Assembly (NCBI RefSeq): GCF_001427665.1
Contig: NZ_LMHC01000026.1
Coordinates: 63,044-127,043, forward strand
Direction of reading: 5' to 3'
Length of the DNA stretch: 64,000 nt
DNA from: Caulobacter sp. Root655
GTDB taxonomy: Bacteria; Pseudomonadota; Alphaproteobacteria; Caulobacterales; Caulobacteraceae
The notes below the pieces were generated by a model, which ran no database searches, was not told the DNA's origin, and was given only the letters and a program-made list of their open reading frames with translations. Position 1 is the stretch's first letter; every line of letters begins with the position of its first letter. The position numbers were made by a program, and so were the translations under genes. Shown here one piece after another: positions 26,912 to 35,009 of this stretch.

Positions 26912-28774
26912 TTACGCCTCCTCGTCCTCCGCCGCGTCCTCGTCGGCGACGATCTCGATCGGTTCGACCACGGCGGCGACGCTCTTGGCCTTGCGGGCCG
27001 GCCGCGGCGCGGGGAGGGTTTCGACCACCGTCTCGCCCGTCGTCGCCACCGGCTCGCGCAGAACGGCGGTCAGGCCGTTGATGTCGCCGCCCGACAGGCC
27101 GACCTCGGCCATCAGCTGGTCGAGCAGCGGGGCCTGGGCGCGATAGCGCAGGGCGCCGCTGACCACCTGGTCGGCCAGGTTGCCGCCGCCGTTCGGGGAG
27201 CCACCGCCGTCGTTGGCCGCGCCGCCGTTCATGCCTTCCATCTGCACGATGCGGATGGAGTCGATGGCCTGCAGCGGCTTGACCGACTCGGCGATGATCC
27301 GGTCGAGGTTCTCGATCAGCTTGATGCGGATGGCCATGGCGACCTGGTCGGCCGACAGCAGGTTGGCCGCCTCGTTCAGGGCCCTCTGGCCGGCGGCGTC
27401 GACGGCGTAGCGCACGCGGGCGGCCTCGGCGGCGACGCGGACGGCCTCACCGGCGGCCTCGGCCTCGATGCGGGTCTTGTCGGCCGCGCCCTTGGCTTCC
27501 TCGCGCAGGGCCTCGGCCTGGTCGGCGGCGGCGGTCTTCTGGGCCTCGGCGGCGACCTTGACGCCGATCGCCTCGCGCTCGGCCTCCTTGGTGGCCTCGA
27601 TCAACTCGATGATCTTCTGGCGCTCGGCGCCCTCGCGTTCGCGGACGGTCTTGACCTGCTCCTCGGCGGCCACGGCCAGGGCCAGGGCCTTGTCCGCTTC
27701 CGCTTGAGCTTCAGATTGCGCGCGCGACTTCTCGGCCACGGCGATGGCGCGATCCTGTTCGGACAGCTCGATGGCCTTGGCCTTCTCGATGTTCTGGGTG
27801 TCGACGGCGCGTTCCTTGGCGATCTCGCGCTCGCTCAGCTCCTGCTCCATGGCGATGCGCTGCTGGGCGACGGCCCGGTCGGCTTCGATCTTGGCGGTCT
27901 CGATCTGCTGCTGGGCGGTGATCTTGGCGCCCTCGGCCTCGCGCGACTTCTCGGCTTCCTGCTGCGAGACCTCGGCGGCCTGGCCGGCGCGGCGGATGGC
28001 CAGCTCGCGCTCCTGCTCCAGCTTGGCGTATTCCTCGTCGCGGCTGATCTCCAGGGTGCGGCGCTGGGCCTCGAGGTTCTTGGTGCGGATCTGCACCTGG
28101 GTGTCCTGCTCGATGTCGTTGCGCAGCTTCTTGCGCAGTTCGATCTCCTCGGTCAGCCGGGTCAGGCCCTCGGCGTCGAAGGCGTTCGACGGGTTGAAAT
28201 ATTCCATGGCGGTCTGGTCCAGACCAGTCAGCGACACGGTTTCCAGCTCCAGCCCGTTCTTCAGCAGGTCCTCGCTGGAGACCTGCTGCACCTTCTGGAC
28301 GAAGTGGGTGCGCTGTTCGTGCAGCTCGGTCATGGTCAGCTCGGCGGCCACCGAGCGCAGGGCGTCGACGAACTTGCCCTCGACCAGGTCCTTCAGCTGC
28401 TCGGGATGCATGGTGCGCATGCCCAGGGTCTGGGCGGCCGAGGCGATGGCGTCGGCGCTGGGCTGGACCCGCACATAGAACTCGGCCAGCACGTCGACCC
28501 GCATGCGGTCCTTGGTGATCAGGGCCTGCTCGTTCTTGCGCTCCACGGCCAGGCGCAGGGTGTTCATGTTGACCGGAATGGTCTCGTGCAGCACCGGCAG
28601 GATCAGGGCCCCGCCATTCATCACCACCTTTTCGCCGCCAAAGCCGGTGCGGACGAAGGAGGTCTCCTTGGAGGCGCGCTTGTAGAGGCGGGCGAAGATC
28701 AGGCCCAGGATCAGCAGGGCGGCGAGGCCGCTGCCGGCGATGATGGCGATCTCGATCAGAGCAGGCATGTTCAT
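26912..28774 (-). CDS. Flotillin family protein (YqiK/FloT-like)
   Basis: A 620-residue protein with an N-terminal membrane segment (IAIIAGSGLAALLILGLIFA), a band-7/SPFH domain (residues ~40-200: GGALILPVLHETIPVNMNTL; LLKNGLELETVSLTGLDQTA) and a long Ala/Glu/Lys-rich coiled coil (~220-470) typical of flotillins. The C-terminal tail is Gly/Asn-rich and then acidic (ADEDAAEDEEA). Flotillins scaffold membrane microdomains. It is the last gene of a four-gene operon with YqiJ-like and PspA-like proteins, as in the yqiJK locus. Confidence 0.93.
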   Translation of the reverse strand: MNMPALIEIAIIAGSGLAALLILGLIFARLYKRASKETSFVRTGFGGEKVVMNGGALILPVLHETIPVNMNTLRLAVERKNEQALITKDRMRVDVLAEFYVRVQPSADAIASAAQTLGMRTMHPEQLKDLVEGKFVDALRSVAAELTMTELHEQRTHFVQKVQQVSSEDLLKNGLELETVSLTGLDQTAMEYFNPSNAFDAEGLTRLTEEIELRKKLRNDIEQDTQVQIRTKNLEAQRRTLEISRDEEYAKLEQERELAIRRAGQAAEVSQQEAEKSREAEGAKITAQQQIETAKIEADRAVAQQRIAMEQELSEREIAKERAVDTQNIEKAKAIELSEQDRAIAVAEKSRAQSEAQAEADKALALAVAAEEQVKTVREREGAERQKIIELIEATKEAEREAIGVKVAAEAQKTAAADQAEALREEAKGAADKTRIEAEAAGEAVRVAAEAARVRYAVDAAGQRALNEAANLLSADQVAMAIRIKLIENLDRIIAESVKPLQAIDSIRIVQMEGMNGGAANDGGGSPNGGGNLADQVVSGALRYRAQAPLLDQLMAEVGLSGGDINGLTAVLREPVATTGETVVETLPAPRPARKAKSVAAVVEPIEIVADEDAAEDEEA

Positions 28775-28797
28775 GGTACCCCCGTACTGGAAAGGAT

Positions 28798-29421
28798 TTA
28801 CAGGTCGCGCAGGGATGCGCTGACGTTGTGGATGGCGAAGAACCGGGCCCCGGCGTGGCGGACGATGATCACGCTGGAGCCTTCATCGAAGACCTCGCCC
28901 ACGTCGTCGGGCTCGATCATCACGTAGTGGGTCTGGCCGTGGGCGTCGCGGACCCGGGCCTGGGCGGCGCTGCCGACCTCGGCCTTGCCGGTGACGATGA
29001 CCGCGAGGCGACCGACCAGGGTCTCGCGCGACACGGCGGTAGTCTCGTCGGTGGGCAGGATCTTGGCGACGACCCGGCCGAACAGCCGCGTGAAGGGCAG
29101 GGCGGTGGCCACGGCCAGCGGCACGGACAGCCACCAGGGCCCCGGCCGGCCGAAGATCCCGGCGATCAACTGCTGCAGGATCAGGCCGACCAGGCCGAAG
29201 CTGAACAGGAAGACGACGATCAGCATCAGCAACGGCAGCTTGCCGACGTTGAGCCAGTTGAGCAGCGAGGCTTGGCCGTCGAGATCGGCGTCCGCGTCGA
29301 TCCCGTCGCCGAGCACCGCGCCGCCGCCCAGGCCGACGGCCTCGACCGCGCCGATCAGCAGCATCAGCAGCAGGGCGGCGAAGAACGGGACGTTGTCGCC
29401 CGAGGTGATGAAGGCCAGCAT
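28798..29421 (-). CDS. YqiJ-like membrane protein with C-terminal OB-fold (NfeD-like)
   Basis: A 207-residue protein with three hydrophobic segments (FFAALLLMLLIGAVEAVG; LPLLMLIVVFLFSFGLVGLI; LSVPLAVATALPF) and a C-terminal soluble beta domain starting at LVGRLAVIVTGKAEVGSA. This is the architecture of YqiJ/NfeD-class proteins, which pair with flotillins at the membrane. It is 23 bases upstream of the flotillin gene and 6 bases after the PspA-like gene. Confidence 0.87.
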   Translation of the reverse strand: MLAFITSGDNVPFFAALLLMLLIGAVEAVGLGGGAVLGDGIDADADLDGQASLLNWLNVGKLPLLMLIVVFLFSFGLVGLILQQLIAGIFGRPGPWWLSVPLAVATALPFTRLFGRVVAKILPTDETTAVSRETLVGRLAVIVTGKAEVGSAAQARVRDAHGQTHYVMIEPDDVGEVFDEGSSVIIVRHAGARFFAIHNVSASLRDL

Positions 29422-29427
29422 CCGCGA

Positions 29428-30003
29428 TCAGCCCGGCTGGCCGACGCGGGCGAGCAGGGCGGCCAGCCGCTCCTCCACGCGGTGGCGTCGGGCCAGCTTG
29501 TCCAGCTCCGACAGCTTGGCGCCGCGGTCCAGGTCGGCGGCCTCGCGCGGCGGTGGTGCGGCGCGGGTGGCGTTCAGGCTTTGCAGGTCCTCGCTCATCT
29601 CGCGGCGGGTGGCCTGCAAGGCCGAGAGATAGCCCTCCAGCTCGGCCTGGCGCTCGGCGGCGTGGGCGACGGCGACTTCCAGCACCGGGACCTGGGCCTC
29701 GATGTCCAGCTGGTGCTCCAGGGCGGCGCGGATCAGGTCTTCGCGGCCCTGGCTCAGGGCCAGGTCGATCTGGGCGGCCAGCTCGTCGTGGCGGCTGCTC
29801 TGCTCGGTCAGGCGCTTGGACGCCAGGTGGCGGGCGGCGATGGTCTTGCCCAGCTCGGCGCGAACCTCGTCGACGGCCTGGTCGACCTCGCGCAGGGCTT
29901 GCTGGCCCAGGGCGTCGGGCAGCACGCCTTCGATGGCGTCGACGATGGCGTGGGCCCCGCCGGCGACGATACGGCCCACGCGGGCGCCCAGGGTGTCGGC
30001 CAT
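29428..30003 (-). CDS. PspA/IM30-like coiled-coil protein
   Basis: A 191-residue, almost entirely helical protein. It resembles PspA/IM30: an amphipathic N-terminal helix, then long coiled-coil helices (EVDQAVDEVRAELGKTIAAR; EDLIRAALEHQLDIEAQVPV; ERQAELEGYLSALQATRREM). PspA-family proteins bind stressed inner membranes and form ESCRT-III-like assemblies. The ATG at 30003 has GAGGAAA six bases ahead. Eight bases separate it from the upstream gene. Confidence 0.82.
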   Translation of the reverse strand: MADTLGARVGRIVAGGAHAIVDAIEGVLPDALGQQALREVDQAVDEVRAELGKTIAARHLASKRLTEQSSRHDELAAQIDLALSQGREDLIRAALEHQLDIEAQVPVLEVAVAHAAERQAELEGYLSALQATRREMSEDLQSLNATRAAPPPREAADLDRGAKLSELDKLARRHRVEERLAALLARVGQPG

Positions 30004-30011
30004 GAGTTTCC

Positions 30012-30530
30012 TCATTTCGAAGCGATCGGCGACGTCGCCGAGGTGATCAGGGTCATCAGGTCGTTCAGGGCCTGCAATCGCCGGGCGACGACGCCGGGAT
30101 CGTAGGCTGGGGCGCTGGGCGTCACGGCCCAGCGCAGCATCTGTTCGGTCATCCGGGCCGCGCAATCGACCAGCCGGGCCTCGTGGCGCAGCATCGCGCC
30201 CTCGTCGGCGGCAGCCATCTCGGCGGGCGTCGACAGGCTGAGGGCCAGGAATTCCTCGACCGCCGTCAGCAGGCCGATCACCACGCCGGAGCGTCGATCG
30301 GTCGTCTGTTCGGCTTCGCGCACCGTGCGCAGGGCCGGGCCCAGGGTCTCGTGGCTGGCCGCCAGGGCGCCGGCGAAGGTTTCTGGTCGCTGATGACGCA
30401 GCCGCGCTAGGCGGATCAGCCCGCGCACCTTGTCGCTGGACGTCACCGCCCCTTCCAGCTCTAGTTGAGCCAGGAAGGCGGAGTCATCCTCGGAGAGCCT
30501 GACGCTCAAGGGCGTGTTCAACACTACCAT
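30012..30530 (-). CDS. Helical protein with ribbon-helix-helix-like N-terminus, first gene of the flotillin operon
   Basis: A 172-residue protein of no firmly recognised family. Residues 5-42 (PLSVRLSEDDSAFLAQLELE, then TSSDKVRGLIRLARLR) have the strand-helix-helix look of an RHH DNA-binding unit. The rest is helical, with EAEQTTDRRSGVVIGLLTAV and EARLVDCAARMTEQMLRWAV. As the leading gene of a PspA/flotillin operon it could be an autoregulator or a structural partner of the PspA-like protein; neither is proven. Confidence 0.7.
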   Translation of the reverse strand: MVVLNTPLSVRLSEDDSAFLAQLELEGAVTSSDKVRGLIRLARLRHQRPETFAGALAASHETLGPALRTVREAEQTTDRRSGVVIGLLTAVEEFLALSLSTPAEMAAADEGAMLRHEARLVDCAARMTEQMLRWAVTPSAPAYDPGVVARRLQALNDLMTLITSATSPIASK

Positions 30531-30643
30531 GGCTAGAGCTTGGCTGCGTGTAAGACGTTTGTAAACAGTGAAGTTGAATTGTCATACGCAGCATTCCAGC
30601 CATCCCCTTTGTTCTCTGTCCTTGGTCATGATATGTTCTTGTT

Positions 30644-30823
30644 ATGACGCCTGAACCGTCCATCTTCGATGAGATCGACGCGGCCTCCGAGGCAGCTGCC
30701 GACGCCGAGAGCCTTGCGGACATGGCTGCTGGGCGCGTGGTGTCCCACGCGGAGGTTTCAGCTTGGCTCGACACCTGGGGAACTCCTGACGAGCAGGCGG
30801 CGCCGGCGTCGTGGTTCAAGTAG
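30644..30823 (+). CDS. Small antitoxin of a ParDE/RelBE-type module
   Basis: A 59-residue acidic protein starting MTPEPSIFDEIDAASEAAAD and containing GRVVSHAEVSAWLDTWGTPD, a pattern common in small antitoxins (VxSHEEVxxWLxxWGTP) encoded just before RelE/ParE toxins. The toxin GTG start lies inside this gene, with a 13-base overlap. No strong ribosome site is visible before the ATG at 30644. Confidence 0.75.
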   Translation: MTPEPSIFDEIDAASEAAADAESLADMAAGRVVSHAEVSAWLDTWGTPDEQAAPASWFK

Positions 30824-31083
30824 TCTGGACGCGACGCGCCTTATCCGACTTGGCGACCATCAGGACCTATATCGGTCAATTCAGTCCGCTCGCGGCCCAA
30901 CGCATGGCGGTAAGACTCAAGCGGGCCGGCGACAGCTTGGCCGAGCATCCTGATCGAGGGCGAATGGCGGGCGCCGGCCTTCGAGAATTGACGACTATCC
31001 CACCCTATATTCTGCGCTACCAGGCGGGGGCCGACATCGTCACCATTCTGCGAATCCGCCACGCCGCGCGTCAGGACGGGTGA
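30811..31083 (+). CDS. ParE/RelE-family toxin
   Basis: A 90-residue protein with the family pattern VVWTRRALSDLATIRTYIGQ, HPDRGRMAGAGLRELTTIPP and a C-terminal ADIVTILRIRHAARQ. This fold covers ribosome-dependent RNases (RelE) and gyrase poisons (ParE). The IRHAARQ ending is common in ParE-like members. It starts with GTG and overlaps the antitoxin gene by 13 bases, so the two are co-translated. Confidence 0.87.
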   Translation: MVQVVWTRRALSDLATIRTYIGQFSPLAAQRMAVRLKRAGDSLAEHPDRGRMAGAGLRELTTIPPYILRYQAGADIVTILRIRHAARQDG

Positions 31084-31261
31084 AATGGGTTGGCCGACCC
31101 GCCAGCCGTTGACTCCCCGTCGCCCCTCCGTCATAAACCGCGCCTTCACGCCGCCGGCTTGCCGGACGGTGGGAAAACCACATGACGGAATGATGCGACG
31201 CCGCCGTTGAGATCGCACCCCCCAGGGGGAGCCGGCCCGGATCGAGCTAAAAGAGTGACTT

Positions 31262-31879
31262 ATGTCCAAGCGCCATAGCGCCAAGTACAAGATCGATCGC
31301 CGTATGGGCGAGAACCTCTGGGGTCGGCCGAAGTCGCCGGTCAACCAGCGGTCCTACGGCCCCGGCCAGCACGGCCAACGCCGCAAGCAGAAAGTCTCGG
31401 ACTTCGGCCTGCAGCTGCGCGCCAAGCAAAAGCTGAAGGGTTACTACGGTAACCTGACCGAAAAGCAGTTCAGCCGCACCTATGAAGAAGCCGCGCGCCG
31501 CAAGGGCAACACGGCTGAAAACCTGGTCGGCCTGCTGGAATCGCGCCTGGACGCCATCGTCTACCGCGCCAAGTTCGTGCCGACCGTGTTCGCCGCCCGC
31601 CAGTTCGTGAACCACGGCCACGTCACCGTGAACGGCAAGCGCGTCAACATCGCCAGCTACCGCTGCAAGATCGGCGACGTCGTCGCCGTCCGCGAAAAGT
31701 CGCGCAACATGGCGCTGGTGCTGGAAGCCGTCGCTTCGGCCGAGCGTGATTTCTGCGAATACATCACCGTCGACGCCAAGGGCCTGTCGGCGAACTTCAT
31801 CCGCGTGCCGGAACTGTCGGAAGTGCCGTACCCGGTGAAGATGGAACCGAACCTCGTCGTCGAATTCTACGCTTCGTAA
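31262..31879 (+). CDS. rpsD: 30S ribosomal protein S4
   Basis: A 205-residue S4 with MSKRHSAKYKIDRRMGENLW at the start (the alphaproteobacterial form), GQHGQRRKQKVSDFGLQLRA and the S4 RNA-binding domain LESRLDAIVYRAKFVPTVFA and VNHGHVTVNGKRVNIASYRC. It nucleates assembly of the small subunit. It stands alone with its own terminator. The upstream 178 bases hold its promoter and leader; a weak GAGCTAAAAGAG lies before the ATG. Confidence 0.98.
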   Translation: MSKRHSAKYKIDRRMGENLWGRPKSPVNQRSYGPGQHGQRRKQKVSDFGLQLRAKQKLKGYYGNLTEKQFSRTYEEAARRKGNTAENLVGLLESRLDAIVYRAKFVPTVFAARQFVNHGHVTVNGKRVNIASYRCKIGDVVAVREKSRNMALVLEAVASAERDFCEYITVDAKGLSANFIRVPELSEVPYPVKMEPNLVVEFYAS

Positions 31880-31903
31880 GACGCGTTTTCTCGAGACGAT
31901 CGG

Positions 31904-31933
31904 AAAGGCCCCGGGGAAACCCGGGGCCTTTTT
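31904..31933 (+). terminator. Rho-independent terminator of rpsD
   Basis: Stem GGCCCCGG/CCGGGGCC with a short GGAAAC-type loop, preceded by AAA and followed by TTTTT, 25 bases after the rpsD stop. Confidence 0.9.
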
Positions 31934-31944
31934 CGTATTCAGGT

Positions 31945-32053
31945 CCTCCCCCTGTGGGGGAGGCGGCCCGAATGGGCCGGAGGGGGGAGTGACCCTCCTC
32001 GGCAAGTTCCCCCCACCGATCGCTTCGTGATCGCCTCCCCCACAGGGGGAGGA
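31945..32053. repeat. Long palindromic element, CCTCCCCCTGTGGGGGAGG type
   Basis: The left arm TCCTCCCCCTGTGGGGGAGG and right arm CCTCCCCCACAGGGGGAGGA are inverted copies, with G-rich and C-rich inner segments (GGAGGGGGGAGTG and CAAGTTCCCCCCACC). A close relative is at 49381-49514. Confidence 0.85.
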
Positions 32054-32246
32054 CTTGGGCCTTGAAACCGCCACGACGGCTTCCTAATTTCATTGAGCGG
32101 GCCGGGCCCCTCTGGCGAGTGTTGCAAGCACTCGTGATGTCGGACCGCATCGGGTGTTCTCGATGTCTGGGTCCGGCTGTCCCTCCCCCCTCCGCGCCGG
32201 CTTCAGCTTCGGGAACACCCGTCCATCAACTGGACAGGGACCGCCC

Positions 32247-32555
32247 ATGCCGCTTCTGATGTGCCCCAATTGCGATGCTTCCATGCAGGCCGTGCAGCGC
32301 GCGACCGTGGAGTTCGACATGTGCCCCCAATGCCGGGGCGTGTGGCTGGACCGCGGCGAGCTGGAAAAGCTGATGTCGATGGAGCGGGGCGAACCCCAGG
32401 CCCAGTCGCCGCGTTTGCCCGACTACGAGCGGGCCCGGGAGCGCAAGGACGAGCGCCCCAGCCCCGAACGCTCGCACGACCGTTACGACGACGACCGCCA
32501 CCGAGGCCAGTACGGCAAGAAGAAGCGCTTCGACCTGTTCGACATCTTCGACTGA
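32247..32555 (+). CDS. TFIIB-type zinc-ribbon protein
   Basis: A 102-residue protein with a single zf-TFIIB zinc ribbon: cysteines in MCPNCDASM and DMCPQCRGVWLDRGELEKL, the typical signature of these small proteins. The C-terminal half is highly charged and disordered (YERARERKDERPSPERSHDR) and ends in KKRFDLFDIFD. Function is unknown; homologues often sit beside membrane proteases. It is 15 bases upstream of htpX. Confidence 0.85.
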   Translation: MPLLMCPNCDASMQAVQRATVEFDMCPQCRGVWLDRGELEKLMSMERGEPQAQSPRLPDYERARERKDERPSPERSHDRYDDDRHRGQYGKKKRFDLFDIFD

Positions 32556-32570
32556 TCCGACGATAGGACC

Positions 32571-33500
32571 ATGAACCACCTCAAGACCTTCATCCTGTTG
32601 GCCGGCCTGACGGCGCTGTTCGTCGGGGTCGGCTACATGATCGGCGGCCCGACCGGCATGCTGGTCGCCCTGGTGCTGGCGCTGGGGATGAACCTGTTCT
32701 CCTACTGGAACGCCGACAAGATCGTGCTGCGGATGTACGGCGCGGTCGAGGTCGACGCCAACGCCGCCGATCCCCGGGTGCGCGCCTATGTCCAGGACGT
32801 CGAGGCGCTGGCCATTCGCGCCGGCCTGCCGCGTCCGCGCATCACCGTCATCGACAGCGACCAGCCCAACGCCTTCGCCACCGGCCGCGACCCCGACCAC
32901 GCCGCCGTGGCCGCCAGCACCGGCCTGCTGGGCCTGCTCGACCGCGACGAGATTCGCGGCGTCATGGCCCACGAACTGGCCCACGTGAAGAACCGCGACA
33001 CCCTGACCATGACCGTGACGGCGACGATCGCTGGCGCGATCTCGGCCCTGGCCAATTTCGCCTTCTTCTTCGGCGGTTCGCGCGACGACGAGGACCGGCC
33101 GGGCGGGCTGGTCGGGACAATCGCCCTGGCCATTCTCGCGCCGATCGCCGCCATGCTGGTGCAGATGGCCATCAGCCGCTCGCGCGAGTACGAAGCCGAC
33201 CGGATCGGGGCCGACATCGCCGGCGACGGCCGCGCCCTGGCCCGGGCGCTGGAGAAGATCGAGGCCCATGCCCGGGGCGGCGCGGTCAACCACGAGGCCG
33301 AGCGCAACCCGGCCACCGCCCACCTGTTCATCATCAACCCACTGTCGGGCAAGGGCGCCGACAACCTGTTCTCGACCCACCCGGCCACCCACAACCGCAT
33401 CGCGGCCCTGCTGCGACTGGGCGTGACACAGGGAACGCGGTCGGCGGCGGGCACGGCCGTGCCGACGGGCGGCGGGCGCCGGCCAGGGCCGTGGAGCTAG
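32571..33500 (+). CDS. htpX: Membrane zinc metalloprotease HtpX
   Basis: A 309-residue M48 protease. Two N-terminal membrane segments (FILLAGLTALFVGVGYMIGG; GMLVALVLALGMNLFSYW) precede the zinc motif HELAH in VMAHELAHVKNRDTL (residues ~138-152). Two more membrane segments follow (IAGAISALANFAFFFGG; VGTIALAILAPIAAMLVQM), and the third ligand is in SREYEADRIGADI. HtpX degrades misfolded inner-membrane proteins. It is probably co-transcribed with the zinc-ribbon gene. Confidence 0.95.
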   Translation: MNHLKTFILLAGLTALFVGVGYMIGGPTGMLVALVLALGMNLFSYWNADKIVLRMYGAVEVDANAADPRVRAYVQDVEALAIRAGLPRPRITVIDSDQPNAFATGRDPDHAAVAASTGLLGLLDRDEIRGVMAHELAHVKNRDTLTMTVTATIAGAISALANFAFFFGGSRDDEDRPGGLVGTIALAILAPIAAMLVQMAISRSREYEADRIGADIAGDGRALARALEKIEAHARGGAVNHEAERNPATAHLFIINPLSGKGADNLFSTHPATHNRIAALLRLGVTQGTRSAAGTAVPTGGGRRPGPWS

Positions 33501-33569
33501 GCCGGCGATCTTAACCCTACGAAAAGGCCCCCGACGTTATCTGTTTGAAACGCTTGGGGGAAAGCCGTG

Positions 33570-33905
33570 ATGATACCGCAACTTAAACCTGAGGCCGCCA
33601 GCCTGGTCGCCGTGTTCGAGGCCCTGTCGGCCGAGATGTCGATCGCCGCCGTGTCGTGCGGCCACCTCGACAGCGCCCTGGGCCAGATCCTGGAAGCCGT
33701 CCCGCCCGAGGCGCGGATGAAGGTGATGCAGGAACTGCACATGGTCGACCTGCTGGCCCAGCACATCACCGCCATCACCGACTTCACCGCCGGCCTGGCC
33801 CGGGTGGCGAGCCCGGACGTCTCGCTCGAGGTCGAGGGCGCGCTGTCGCGGATCACCCTGGGTGACGTGGCCGGCCGGCTGCGCGCGGGTTTGGCCAAGG
33901 GCTGA
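33570..33905 (+). CDS. Small helical protein, unknown
   Basis: A 111-residue, mostly helical protein (MIPQLKPEAASLVAVFEALS; MKVMQELHMVDLLAQHITAI). The ATG at 33570 is favoured over the GTG one codon earlier because GGGGGAAAG lies five bases upstream. A cysteine and a histidine lie in AAVSCGHLDSALG. No family is recognised; the helical layout recalls CheZ-like or chemotaxis accessory proteins but this is weak. Confidence 0.6.
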   Translation: MIPQLKPEAASLVAVFEALSAEMSIAAVSCGHLDSALGQILEAVPPEARMKVMQELHMVDLLAQHITAITDFTAGLARVASPDVSLEVEGALSRITLGDVAGRLRAGLAKG

Positions 33906-33930
33906 TCCGCTCCAATCACCTCCCTCTCGC

Positions 33931-34037
33931 TGTCATCCCGGACAAGCGCGCAGCGCGCCGATCCGGGACCGGCGCGTGAGCGCCGCGCTTCCGGCGGTCC
34001 CGGATCGGCGGCCCTTCGGGCCTTGTCCGGGATGACA
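33931..34037. repeat. Long palindrome, GTCATCCCGG family
   Basis: Begins TGTCATCCCGGACAAGCGCG and ends CTTGTCCGGGATGACA, with inner arms GATCCGGGACCGGCGCG and GGTCCCGGATC. It shares its opening bases and much of the core (GCGCAGCGCGCCGATCCGG) with the copy at 53292. Confidence 0.85.
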
Positions 34038-34132
34038 GCCGTTTTTGGGATGACCCCACTCGGCTTCGCGAGGCCGGGCGAGGCGGCGGCCAGGGCCAGC
34101 GCCGTCGCGGCGATCGAAGCGAATTTACGGAG
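34038..34132 (-). pseudogene. Possible signal-peptide remnant next to a palindromic element
   Basis: On the minus strand a frame reads RKFASIAATALALAAASPGL followed by AKPSG, which looks like a bacterial signal peptide with a cleavage site. It has no start codon (CTC stands where ATG would be expected) and runs straight into the palindromic element at 33931-34037. It may be the stub of a gene cut by the element. Otherwise 33906-34210 holds no gene. Confidence 0.25.
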
Positions 34133-34210
34133 CCCTCAGGTCCTCGTCGGTTGCGCATGGCCAAGCCTTGCGCAAACTAGGGTCGAGTTTCGCTCCTTGC
34201 CAAGGCCCAC

Positions 34211-34588
34211 ATGACCCTCGATCGACGCGGACTGCTGGCGACCGGGCTGGCGCTGGCCCTGGGCGGCTGCGCGGGGCGGGGCGGGGTGTCGCTGGTCGCG
34301 GGCCCGGGCGGAGAGGCGGCCGGGCTGGAGACCCTGAGGTCGGTCACCGCCGGACCCACGGGCCTGACGATCCGCGTGGCCTCGAGCGGCTGCGTCCGCA
34401 AGGAGGACTTCGCTTTCTATGTCGATCGGACGGGCGTCCCGCCGACGATCGCCTTCGCGCGCAAGCGGCTGGAGACCTGCCACGCGACGACGCCGGGCGA
34501 GGCGGCGTTGACCTTCACCTATCAGGAACTGGGCGTGGCGGAGCGGGGCAGGCTGGCGGTGCTCAATCCGCTGGCCGCCAATCCCTAG
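34211..34588 (+). CDS. Small putative lipoprotein, unknown
   Basis: A 125-residue protein with an RR-type signal and lipobox (MTLDRRGLLATGLALALGGC). The mature part is a beta-rich domain (TAGPTGLTIRVASSGCVRKE; FAFYVDRTGVPPTIAFARKR) with two further cysteines, possibly a disulfide. No family is recognised. It is a lone gene. Confidence 0.7.
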   Translation: MTLDRRGLLATGLALALGGCAGRGGVSLVAGPGGEAAGLETLRSVTAGPTGLTIRVASSGCVRKEDFAFYVDRTGVPPTIAFARKRLETCHATTPGEAALTFTYQELGVAERGRLAVLNPLAANP

Positions 34589-34636
34589 AGCCTGAACCGG
34601 CAGGCCGTTCGTGTCGGCGTTCGCGGCTCGAAACGA

Positions 34637-34670
34637 ATTAGCCGTTGCTAATCTATTAGCATGTGCTAAT
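34637..34670. promoter_or_regulatory. Tandem palindromic operators upstream of the ArsR gene
   Basis: Two 16-base inverted repeats stand 18 bases apart start to start: ATTAGC-CGTT-GCTAAT (34637-34652) and ATTAGCA-TG-TGCTAAT (34655-34670). The second ends 10 bases before the ArsR ATG. This is the typical position and form of an ArsR-family autoregulatory operator. Confidence 0.75.
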
Positions 34671-34679
34671 TGATAGGCC

Positions 34680-35009
34680 ATGAACGAAGCCGCCACCATC
34701 ACCGCCGTCATGCGCACCCTGGCCGATCCCACGCGGCGCGCCGTGTTCGAGCGGGTCGTCATGTCCGACGAGATCACCGTGGTCGAGCTGACGCGGGGCA
34801 GCGGCGTGACCCAGGGCGCCATCTCCCAGCACCTCAAGTCCTTGAAGCAGGCCGGCCTGGTCGCCGAGCGCCCCGAGGGCCGCAACGTCTATTACCGCGC
34901 CCAGCCCGAGGGCCTCTCGCCGCTGGTCGACTGGATGAGCCACTACGGCGTCTTCTGGCGCGAGCGGTTCGCCGACCTCAGAACTCTCTTGAAGGAGATC
35001 GACCCATGA
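34680..35009 (+). CDS. ArsR-family transcriptional regulator
   Basis: A 109-residue winged-helix protein: MRTLADPTRRAVFERVVMSD, recognition helix region GVTQGAISQHLKSLKQAGLV and wing AERPEGRNVYYRAQPEGLSP. No metal-binding Cys motif is seen, as in the SRPBCC-associated subgroup. It overlaps the SRPBCC gene by ATGA and is preceded by two palindromic operators, so autoregulation of the pair is likely. Confidence 0.92.
   Translation: MNEAATITAVMRTLADPTRRAVFERVVMSDEITVVELTRGSGVTQGAISQHLKSLKQAGLVAERPEGRNVYYRAQPEGLSPLVDWMSHYGVFWRERFADLRTLLKEIDP

Noticed and set aside
32062..32246. Upstream extension of the zinc-ribbon gene from 32154
   Set aside because: Sequence before the ATG at 32247 has no family similarity and the zinc ribbon starts at residue 6 of the shorter form.
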